64,000 nucleotides of DNA from Melanocharis versteri (Eukaryota; Chordata; Aves; Passeriformes; Melanocharitidae), in the NCBI GenBank assembly GCA_013397845.1, contig VZTG01004579.1:273528-337527 (forward strand), given 5' to 3'. Positions 40,001 to 52,000 of the stretch are shown piece by piece (the stretch's first letter is position 1; each line of letters starts with the position of its first letter). The translations under genes were made by a program, and so were the position numbers. The notes beneath the pieces were generated by a model, which had not been told where the DNA came from, searched no databases, and worked only from the letters and a program-made list of their open reading frames with translations.

Positions 40001-43000
40001 CCCAGCATCCCTCATCCTTGCCTCTGAATTAGTCTTAGAGACAGAAGGAAATAGGAACTGGGGCAAAGTTTTTGTGATCAAGCTGTACATGACCTTCAGA
40101 TGCATGCATCAAATTACCTGTAAAGAAATGAACGGAGGAAATAAATAACCCTCATGAATAGAGCAAAGGAAGCCATGTTCTGCTGTGACAGCTGATGAGC
40201 ATGCTGCTGAGCACAAAAGAGGCCTAACTTCACTGAATAAATTATTCTCTTCAATCTAATACCCAGCAAAAGGAGGGAAAGGAGAAAAATGGTGCAACTA
40301 GGAAAGAGATCAAATGTGGTTATTTAAATGTTTGATGTTCAGTAATGAAAACTGTTTACCTTCATAATTGTGTATTAGCAGCTAATAAAGGCAATAGATA
40401 CAGTAGTTTAAGAGTAATAAAATCAACAACAAAGTGTATTTAATTTTAAATTGAATTGCAAGCAAATGGATGTCCTAATGAGCCTCTGTGTCAATGCAAC
40501 TCTAACCAAATTAAGTGAAATAATTTCCATCATAAGGAGCTAAGTACAAAGTTCCAAACAACTTCTCTCCTTCAGAAGAATGCTTTAACTTCTCAGATGT
40601 TTCAATTCTATGAATTAGTTAGAGCCATTCAAGAATCATCTTTTGTTACACTTCTGTTTAGGACAGCTGGCGCCAAGTTGATGTGATTGAAGCTCAGGGT
40701 TAAAACTTCGAAGATGGTTGACCCTGTGCTTCACATATTCACTTCTTAGCACTTGAATCTTGTCCTTATTTCTCATCAGTCCTGGCTTGGACAAAATTTC
40801 CATGTACTTCATTGCCACCAGCATCCACACAGGCCTTCCAACTGATTCAGTTATTGCTTAGGAATTTATGTGATACAATTCTACTGTAGAGGAGTCTGGA
40901 AAACAGTTTAGCTATGAACCACTGGTAATTTTACTGATGTAAATGTCTACATGTTCAAAAGAAAAGAAAAGAAATAGGCAAGGTCGGAATACAAACTGAT
41001 TTGTAGCAATGTTCCACGATCTTGGGGGCAGGAGCATCTGTTTCAGAAGAGGGGAATTTGATCTATGTGTTACCTAAGTAGCATGTATGCATAAGTCTGG
41101 GATGTTTAGCATGACTGCAGAGGCTCTGTAATTTTCTTAATAAAGAACCATGTTAATCTTTACAAATGAGGAGACATCTCATATAATCGCCTAGCATGCA
41201 AAGGAGGAAAATAAGAATGATAGCACTGGTGTTGAATTTTTCAAAAGCAAGTCAGAAAATACTGAAGGAATGCTTTAGAAGTTTACTCTAGAGAAATATT
41301 GTTGGTTTGGAGTCTTGATTTTTTTGAGCATTTTCTTTTGTGGCTAAAAACTTAACTGAGTGCATTGCTTGGCAACTTAAGACAGCCTGTTCTCTGATGC
41401 CTGTGTTGTAGACACCGGAGTGAATCCTGCATTGCAACTGTACCTGATGCAGTGATTTTTCCTTGGCTCCTCTCAGTAAGCTGTAGGCAGTTCCCTCGGC
41501 CTCCAGCGTGGCTCTGGGCTGGCCCTGAGCCATGAACAGCCTGCTCAGCCTCCACCTTCTGGGAACCACCACGTCTTTGTCTGTGCCTGCCCCGGCTCCA
41601 CCTGCAAGTGTGGCTGGAGCATCGCCAGTACTGGGGTGACTGACTGACCCTCCCTGGCCTCCTAAAGCATGTTGTGGAAGCAAGAGCTGACGTGTTTCAT
41701 AGCCAGCAGAGTATCTGCAGATGTTTTTACTTAGGGTCAATAATATTTAGATGCTGATGGCACTTGGGAACAGAGGAATTACTCATGGTTCTGTGTCTGT
41801 TGAAAGATGGGATGGGATTGCCAAAGCATGCAGCTTTATAGTGCTCATTGTAAATGACTTAGTTTTGCATTTGCTCCTGCTGTGTTCTAGGAATTAGGTT
41901 TTCTCCATAGGGTACCATGCCTTTTGTGTATCCTGTGCACTAAGCAGGGCAGCATCGGGTTATCCAGTGTTGGGCTGTTCTTGCACTATTTGCTGGTATT
42001 CTGTGTTGCTATAGTGACCTTTCTTCAAAAACAAAAACCCAACAACTTTGAGCTGATGTAATTACCCCCCAAAACACTTTAAATACAAAAAGTTATCATG
42101 TGAATAACAAGGAAGGTTCAGTGGTTCACATACATCTGAAAATTTGTGTTATGTGCATGTATATAATTTATATATATAGCTGTTGTCCTATTTATATTTC
42201 TGAGGATTTATAAATTATTTAAGATTTACATATAAAATTACAAGATTTTTTGGAAAAACCCTCAAAAAAGTAGTATTTTTAAATAGAATTTTTTTAGTGG
42301 TTTAGAGGAACCTAGGCCCCAAAGAATCAGTGTTTTCCAAAAACCTGTCCAAGTTTATTGAAGCTGTCAGTCAGTCCTCAAAAGTGGTGACAGAGGCAAT
42401 GGCTTCCTACTGAAATATTCTTAACCTAGATCCTAAGCCCCAGTGCCCAACAGAGCTGATTACAGACAGGCAGTGAGACTTCAGGTTCCTTATGTCAACC
42501 TGTGGCACAGACTGACAAATATTGGTCTTGTTATTTTTTTTTTAAATGCTGGTTTTTGAAGCCTAGCCATTTCTCTGCTTTAGCACGCTCTTGTTTCTCC
42601 TGGGCGCCCTGCAAATCTTATGATATGTTCAAGGAAAATATCAAACTGCTGTATTTCCAACAGCGAGTGCTTTCTATGTATGCATTGTAGTTCATTTCTT
42701 TTCCATTCTTCTTCACACTCTGACTTCTGCAGAGTGAGGAGTCAGCTACTGAAGACAGAGGAGAGTGGAATTGAAGAAGAAATAGTAGCTGGCTTTGGTA
42801 ACCTTGCAGATGTGAATACTGGATTAAATGGAGCAGCAGGACCTTGTGGGAAGGTGAGATTCTTCATAAGTGCTCTTTTCCCTGGATGTGAACTGCTAAA
42901 TCACTGGATCATTATTATTTTTGTTTTGTTTTGTTTTTTCTCTTTTCATAGTTTAAGAGGATAGAATTTAGCAGGTTTCAAAATATGCTTTCCAGCAAAA

Positions 43001-46000
43001 GTAACCATATGCTTAAAGAGAATATCTAAAGCTATTAATGATGAATCATTTGGGCATGGCAAGAGTTCTTCAAAACAGTTTGTCAGCGCTGGCCAAGCAA
43101 AGTCTTTCAGCAGGAGATGAGACAGCTATGCCACCATGCAAATGAGACAGGCTTGAAATATGATGAATCTTCTATCTCCTTTTCCTACTCGACTGACACT
43201 CGCTTTGAGGAAGGTTGTAAATGCAAGAGAGATTGTGGTATAATTCCTCAGACTGGCGTTTCTGCCCCCCAGTCACTATTCGATTATCTTCCAAATTGCT
43301 GTGTTTCAGAGAGATAAAGATTTTTTATGGCTTGCTGACTTGAAACAACCAGAAGAGCCAGAAAAGAGATGGCTAACCGGCCATGCATAGTAATTCCATT
43401 GGTAAATGACAAAATCTTTGTTTGTATGACATTTCCAAAATTACTACAGAAGATGAATCTAAAATACAAAATGTCACATTTGGCATGCAAAACTATCACA
43501 ATATATTTCAGTATAAAATTCATAGAGGCGTTTAATTTAGAATGTGTTTAATAACGAAGGCTGCCTGCATCAGTAATCCTGCCTTGAGGTTTAAAAAGAT
43601 TGTCTTATTTATTCATATAATGTTAATTTTTTTATATATGATTCAGAAACCAAAAATATTAAGGTTAAATCTTCATTGTTAATTAAGATTTTCTAATTAA
43701 GCTGAAAATAATTGTCATTCAGATTAGTTGTTAAGTATGGTTTGTGTGGAGAAACAAAAGAAGTTTAACAAATTCAACTGTTTATTTAACTGCTTAATTT
43801 AATTCCAGAAGCTTTCTATCTATATGGAAATATTCTATCTCTTCCAAAATAAATCCAAGACAGGATTAAAGAAGAGATTATTAGCTACTGTAGGCTTAAA
43901 CTGTGAGACCACTAAACCTAGTAGTCAAGGTAGCCATGTGATTCCTAAGTGTGGCATGGGTTCTGGTATCCAGCTGCATTAAAAGAAGACCTTGCACTAG
44001 TCTTTTCTCAAAATAATGGAAGAAATTGATTTCTTGAGGAAAAGAGAAACAACGCTTCTGATTTTAAGCACTACATAATTAGTTGTGGCAGAAACAGTTT
44101 TATCCATTCAGACCAACACTGGAGCCCAACTGGAACTCCCTGTTGAGGGCCTGACCCTGCAGATCTCAGTTGGGCAGCAACAAAATATCTGCTGGTGCAG
44201 TGGGACAGACCCTACACCATTATTCAGGTAAAATTAGGTAAAGATCATGCCATTGTGCCTGTTTCCCTTCACAAACCTCCACGCTGAGAAACTGAGCATA
44301 CAAGGAAAGCACCAGAAAAGCATTTCTGGTACGCAGCATTTATTCCATGCTAAACGTTCTGTAACTCAGACAACGTCTTGTCAACAGCAAGCAGCAGATG
44401 TTTCCTTTTGTCTGGACTTGGAATAAAGGTGCCTGTAGGGAGTTGTTACTAAACTCTACACATGTTGCACTTTGATTACTATTTTTAAGAGAATCTGATT
44501 ATATGATAATCGGAAGGTGAAAGGATAGTCTGCGTGTTACACAGCACTAATAGGTTTGGCAAGGCTAATAATTAATATAAAAGCATGACCTGCCCTGTCT
44601 TTCAGTCTGTGCCTACAGCCTGCTCATCACATCACGTATTGTGCCTGTCTTGCAAAGCATGCTGTGTTTTTGAAGGTATTGTTTTCCAGTTAATTCTGCC
44701 TCATTATTGTAGGGTAGTGTCTTCTGGTGTCATACTTCACCAGCTCCACCTTCCCCCCAAGGATGCCGAACATTTTATTAGTAGTATTTGTATTGTTTTT
44801 TCTTTTATCTGTCATCTCTATGACTTTTGACCTCCCTAATTGCAGATCCTTGGTAAGCAGTAGGTAATTGCAGGTTGAACAAGAAGCGTGTTGTCTGCTT
44901 TTCAGTAGTTATTTTCTGGAAGAAATTTGTCCTTGCTAATTGTATGGTTAAAGTCAGCCCAGCCCAGGTCAGTAACTCCCAGCCTTCTCCTTAGGTTGAC
45001 TGCTCCAAGATGCCGCAGCCACTAGAAATTCACCTCAGATGCCTGAGGGGAGTCAAAGATAAGGTCCCTAAAGGCCTCTACACTCTCAAAGTTTCTGTTC
45101 TCAGCCGCTTAGGTGGTGCCTTGGTGGAGTGGCCTGAGCTGGAGGAGCAGCCTCGGGCCAGGACGACGCGGCCTGTTAGTCACGGTGGAAACTTCTACAA
45201 CACTGAAATCTACTTTGGACAAAGTATCCAGACAGTAAGCAACACTTCATAAATATGCTGTCTTTGCTTTGAAAGTTAAAACACATCCGCCCTTTCTCCT
45301 TTAGGCTTATATATTTAATGCATTCCATCATGTTAATAATTTATTTAATAATTTAAGGTGCAATTTAGGAAGGTGCAATTCTTTTCCCCCTAGGTTAACC
45401 CTCATCACTCACTTTAAAGGTGCCAAACATATGCTACATCATATAGTGTTGTCAGCTAATTTTAAATTTTACTTTTATTCTCTCTTATCTATGCAGCTTG
45501 TCAGCTATGTAATTTGATTTCTGTAAAGTAGCTTTAGAATAATAAATGAACGAGTGGGTGTATATAAACACATGAATGCCCAAATCCTTCTGTGAGTTTT
45601 TAGCTCCATTGACCCCCATTTGCCAAAAAAGCAGCATTTGGATTATTTTGGAAGGAGCCCAAACACTTGAGGCTCTATTCTGTCTTTTGCGACTGAGGCA
45701 CACATATTTTCCTGCCTAAGCATGCTGTGCGTGGCAGGATTGTTGTGTGTCAGTTGCTCACTGTTGTAGCTAATGCCTAGTGCTGGTTGGAACATTGGTC
45801 TCAGATAAACTCTCTGGCACATGAAAGCTTCTTTACAGTTTGGAAAACAATCTTCATTTCTCTCGGTGTGGTGGTGGTTTTTGTTGTTGTTGTTGTTGTT
45901 TCTTGGTTTGTTTTTTTTTTTTGGTGCGTGTTAAGAGGCATTGGTAGAACAAGGAGTCTTTTCCATTTTTAGTCATTTGTTTTGTGGTATGGCCTGAATG

Positions 46001-49000
46001 GTAGATTTCCTCCTTTGCATGTTCTGTTGTGTAGACACGGAGCAGACAGACATCCCCTATCCCAAAGAGCTTTCAGTGAAGCAACTTCCATGTATGGCGC
46101 TGATACTTTCAGTTACCTGCAGGTAGGTCATTGAGTAAAGTGCTGCTAAGTCACATTTTCTGCTTTTTAATTGTTTGTCACCTGTAATGGATAACGCACA
46201 GCGTCTGTAAATACAGCTATGGATGCAAAAGGAATTACAGGTATAGAGAAGGAAACCGCAAATGGACTTTCACGTGATGTTGAAACAAATCCATGCATCT
46301 GTCAGAGAAATCACTGAGCTGTGGCTCCTTCCTAGGCAGGATGCACCCATCTGGGTTACTTGCCTTGAAGTATTGTCTTGAAAGGAGAAGACTGGGCACT
46401 AGGACTGAATGTCTCTAGCATGTCCTGCTTCTTACTTTCAGGATCACATTTCTCCTAGGTCTTTGCAGGTTTTGCACTTTCAAGTTTGCTTCAAAGCTCT
46501 CTTGGAGCTTCACGGGGGACATTTAATTAGCATCTTCACCAAACTTCATTTTTAGTGTAGTCAACTAGGGTGCAGGAATTGGGCAAGTTCCTTTAAAATA
46601 CAGGAACAGGAGAAGTTGGACTCAATGACCTTCTGGTAATTCCCTGTCTTCATTACTGAGTGATGTACAGCAAAAGCTTAATGCCATAATTTTAGAGAAC
46701 CCTCTCCACCAGGTCATTTTGGAGACACAGAGTATATTGTACCCTGGATGACTCTACCTTTCTGTTCTTCCGCCTTGGTAGTGGTGCACAAACTTAAGGT
46801 AGGTTTGAAAAAAAAAACCTTTAGGTTGTGTGCTGAGATACAAGGCAAATTTTAGGCTTCAGATGGTTAGCATCTACCACAAACTTAGGGTAACTAGTGA
46901 GGTTTTAGTGGTGAGCTCCACATGAGCATCTGGGTTTGAGCAGAATTTTACGCACAGCACTGCTGCCCTGGAATATATTATGGGGTGGGAAATAGAAGTG
47001 CTCACAAGTGAAGAATATGCTTTTGTTTCCACTGGTCAGAATAATAATAGGAGTTCAGTGTAAACATGTTGAAAATGAAGACATGCATGCTTGATATTGA
47101 AGGAAAGCCTAATTTTAACTAATATATTAAAGAAATTGTTCCAGAACACTACATCCTTCCAAAAATAATAACCCTGTCATGTCGGCAAAGTTGGTGTCAG
47201 CGTGGGTTACCTGCTGCGTACAGAAAGTGCTGGTCATGTAAGTTAGATCTGCCTCAGGGCTAGTCTGACTTGCACACCCGACCTTTCAAAAATGTTTTTT
47301 GTTCATTAATCAATGTTCTTTGCTCCAGCTTGCCAGCTTCCCCTCTTTCTGCTCCTTCATTGTCCTCCTTTTTAGTTTGTCAACATACCTCCCCCAGTAA
47401 CCTCTGACTACATACTAGACAGAGGCTCCTAATAGCTCCAGTAGAATTTTATTTATCCTTCAATAAGGCCAGACAGTCACACAAGTCACTCATTTTCCTT
47501 AAATTATGCTGAAAGAAACATGTATGAATGCTTTGGATTGTGGTAAAACATGATTGCTCTTTCAAACGACTTTTTACAATTTTAGGAATAGCAACGAACT
47601 GCAGGATCTGAAGGGGACTTGTTTTAGATTTAGCATTTCTAGGATATTTTCATATATTTAGTTTATACAAGTGGGCTTAAGGCTGTATGGTTTAGGCAAA
47701 GTGAGAGCTATTTTGAAGTTTCTCCTGCATTATAAAACAAACTCAATGTGAATTCGAGATTAAAAAATTGCAGTATATGTTAACTGGAGGTGAAGGAGCT
47801 TTGTTCTTAAACTTCCGATACACTTTTGCACTGCCAGGTTTTTTTGTCAGGTCTGGAATGAAAGTTGAGTAAGGATAGGATAGGAAAGGAGATGAGATGC
47901 TTACTGTGCATAGAGTAAGGCAGTTATGCAACTGGATTGTCCTTGGCAGCACTTGTACAGATGTGACTGCATCATCTTTACACTAGAATGAGGATTTTAC
48001 AAGTATAGCTTCCTTACTGCTGTCCCATGGTGGCTAAGATCTTTCTATAGATGAGACCTAAGCAGTCAGTAAATATTTTTTGATCATGGTATATTTAAAG
48101 CAGTCTTTTACTCCACAGGATTATGTCCCAGTGGTAGCAAATCCGGATTACATTTTTCACCTTAATGATGACTTGAAGAGCACAAATGAGTTGCAGTACG
48201 CAAAAGTTTAATCCCACTCAGTAAAAGAAACTGCTTGGGTTGGTTTTTTGTTGGTGTTTTTTTTTTGTTTGTTTGTGGTTTTTTTGGCCAGCTTTTCTTA
48301 AGTTCAGTAGACCTTAAAATAATTGTATGAAACAATTACAACAATAAGTACAAATCCTCACTTTTCAGAATCAAAATGTTCATTGGCTTCAATGGAATAA
48401 AAGTTGGAGTGTGGTAAAAATGCTTCTCTTCTTTTAAAAAACTATTTTCGGCTATAATTTCAATTATCAGGACCAAAATATTTTGTTGAAAATTGCTAAC
48501 TTTGCCTACAGGGAAGGAACCTTTAAGGAATATATTCCTATTTCAAGTATTTGCAATTTCTCAAACACTTTCCTAGCCAAAAATATTGCCTGTTAAGGAA
48601 GCGTTTTTGCTCAGAATGGGAATTTCAGATAGGAAATTTTCAGCTATTGCGAAAGGCACTATAAGCCAATGAAGCTGCCTGCAAGTGACATTTAAAAAAC
48701 ACCCATTACGCTGTCCAGTCACCTGGGAAGTCAGTCCAGCGCTGCTGAACAGAAACAGGGACAATTGTGTCAGGGCTGAGCTCCCCAAACTGATTTTTAC
48801 CCCCGGTCCCGCTTCATCCATTTGTCATCAATCCTTATTCTGTGAGAGCCGTTCAAAACTGGCACTTCAGCAAAAGCGGTGTGGGCTCCACAAGTGTGTA
48901 AGCACTGGCGCTACACATTTTCCCCAGCGCACCTGGAACTTGGGGTAGTACTAAATCTGTTCATACGCATGAAAAGATACCGTTGCTGACAGAACAGTTC

Positions 49001-52000
49001 ACAGAACTGAGGATTTTTAAAGAGTATATCAACTGGTTAATATTTATGTATCAGCGTGGCGAGGTACTAGCAACATTATAACAGTAGCTGGGTACCATTT
49101 TGTTTTACTTGAGGGAAATTCAATATGAATAAAACAGCAACTTTTCAAACATGACATTTAATCCACTCATGTAAATCATACCAGGAGATCTATTATTCAT
49201 TATTAAAAGGGCACCATATTTTTATTATACTGAAAATGAAACACAAATGCTGTGAAAAATTTAGTGCCTTTTCCTGAAGTTTCAGGACACTTATCATGCA
49301 GTCATCTAGCAGGGGCTGACACTCATTTTAAAATATAGCTACAAAATTAATAAATTTGAACTCTTGCTTGAAACAAGAGGATGTTCTATTTCACTGAATG
49401 AGGGATTTATTATTTATTTAAGCCTTCCTAAATACTTCAGATGGCAAAGTACTTTGATAACGTTCACATTTGGAGTTAGATATGCAACAAATAAAGTTCA
49501 TATCTTTGTTGTTATTAGTCATTTCCAGCATTTTCTTCCCTGAAGTGCATTTTGAAAACTACATTTATCAGAAACTGATTAACATGACCTAAGGTATTAA
49601 TTCTTAAAATATGATGAAACAAACAGTTTCAAGGACATTATTTTCTGTATGTCAGCAGCTGTCTAAGGGCTGTGATACTTTTAATAATTACAAAACAAGG
49701 TATCATTAGGAAAAGTAGACCACAAGCTTCCCTCTCCCACTCCTCCTCCTTCTCCCCTCCTGGTTTATTTTATTCTTGAGTGAAACGCTGGCATAAATGA
49801 AGAACATCTAGCTCTAGGACACTTTATAGGACATAACATAAGAGTTTGATACAATATGAAAAAAAGATAATGCTTGGCAGTGCCAGAGGACTTTCAAAAT
49901 GAGAACCACTTAAATTTTCTCTGGATGCAATTATTTGTAGTTGGGATGAAAAGGTTCTACGTGAACCTTTTGGTAAATTCAAGAACTAGGTTTATACATA
50001 TGCTTGTATTTCTTTGAAGACTGCAGTTCTAATTTATTTTTTTTCACAGACAAGGAACTCATACTTTTTACTGCTTTTATTTTGTTTATCTGAGTTTGTT
50101 TGGGGGTCTGGTTTCTGACTGTCATTTGCTAGATGTCTCTGCAACAACTCCTCAAAATGCACGTTCTCAGAGCAGTTCTTACAAAGCTATTGCATATTAG
50201 AATCCGTTGCATCTACCTTATTTAGAATTATGCAATTTATTTATGTGTCTAAAAGGTTACTACTAATCCCAAGTTTTTTTTGTTTTTTTTTTTTTGGTGA
50301 TTAATTTGAGTTACTTTTCACATGTTGTCTGGTCATTGTGCTCCAGTGGAGGAGTTCTTGGAAACACCTGCTGGAATGCACTGTGTATGCTGGATCACCT
50401 TAAAGCAATGCATGCTACCCAAAAGCCTCAGAAATGTGACCTATGTTATAATGCATCATATCTGACTAGAGGAAAGTATGTAGCCTGCTTTGGTAAATCT
50501 AGTAGACATATGTTAAACATCAAAAGTGTCTGGGGGACAGCATTTTATTTTGCACCACTCCGTGGTTTATTCCCTACTTAATTGGAAATTATATCTGTAA
50601 GAGAGCTTGACGTGAGCCATGGGATACAATAATTGTAAAAAATCCATATATTATCTAGGGCAAACAAGCAGGAAGGCAGAATGCAACCTCTGCCTGTATC
50701 CTTAGCTCCAAGTGAATCTCAAACAGCAGAGAACACCAAGCACAAAATAAATGCCAGCCCCAACAAAAAATTCTGTAATTGGAAAAAAAGAGCATCTCCA
50801 TGACTCACCAGAGCTGACGGTCTGGAGCTGTGAAAGGGGACCTAAACTGTGTTTTGGTCCAGATTTGCAAGTCATGGGAGCCAGCAAAACACCCTTAGAA
50901 AATCCTTTTATTTTTTTGCCTTAACATATCTGGTTTTAAAGCATTTCACATTTTAAATATTATCTGTGAGCTCAGGATGAGCAGGGTAATTGCATAACTG
51001 TACTACAGAAATGGGAAGAGTACTTTATGCAACTAAAGGACAAAAAGTCATCGTGCTTAATCATGCAATTTTTAAGCAGATCACACAAGGAAAAATTAGT
51101 TTGTTCTTAGAATTTGGTCTTTCTTTCCTCTCCTGGAAAGAGAGCAGAGCCTGACCCGGTCTGGCCCATCCAGGAAATGCTGAAGGAGCATGACTCCAGA
51201 TTTTCACTGTTCCCTTGTGAAGTGAGTGTTGCTGCATCCCTGGCTGGACTGAAACCTACGGTTGAACAGGTTGCTACCTGAGGTGTGATGAGGAATCCAG
51301 AACAGCATCAGGGAAGAGACATGAGATGCAGCAGCTGCTGGAACAAGGAAGAGAGGAAAGCTGCCTGCTCCTCCTCTGGAGCCCGGGGCAGGCAGAGCGG
51401 CACTGCGGCGTGACTCAGCCCTGCATGCCGAACGAGCCACGTCTTCATGAGACTCCTTGGCTCCAAGTGGTTTCTGGGCAAAGCACGTGTCCTCTTGACA
51501 CAAAAGAAATAAACTCTGCTGTACCGTGTCTGTAGTCGACGTTATCCTGGGAAAGGCATGCTCTGACCGTGCTGAAATCCGTCTCAAGAATAAATAAGTG
51601 AAATGGGAGTGTCAGGAGAAGGAACTGGGGTTCCTGCTTTCCTCTCATAAAGGCAGTTTCTCCCTCACAAGATGAGGTCAGAATCCACCCAGGCCAGTAT
51701 ATCACCAGAAGCGCTCGGGGAGGCAGGAGCTGGATGTACCATACATTACTACTCCCTGCTGGTCCAAGAGCAGAAAAGAATTAGCAGCAGATGTGCCAGG
51801 ACAATTAGCAACAGATGCAGAGGCTAAAGCTCACAGAATGCAAACATCATTCCCCTATATTAGAGAAGATAAAAGGCCAGATTCTGGCCTTCTCGTGTAA
51901 GGTACTTGTGGTGCATGCGATGCTGCTGGAGTTAACTATGGCCTGAGTTATCTCTCCTAGAGGAGAGGCAGGCAGCGGGGAATTGCTGCTCTGGTAGCAT

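Noticed and set aside
41288..41740. 150-codon antisense open frame in a GC-richer patch
   Set aside because: It has no motif, membrane segment or known similarity that I can see; GC-rich patches raise open-frame length by chance.
45799..45860. Exon-like segment (CTCAG acceptor, GTGTGG donor) between exon 11 and 46035
   Set aside because: It leaves phase 1, so it cannot supply the phase 2 entry needed at 46035, and it borders simple repeat.
51204..51587. 127-codon antisense open frame and a TGACTCAGC (AP-1/MAF-like) word
   Set aside because: The frame has no recognisable domain, and a single 9-base motif is not evidence of an enhancer.
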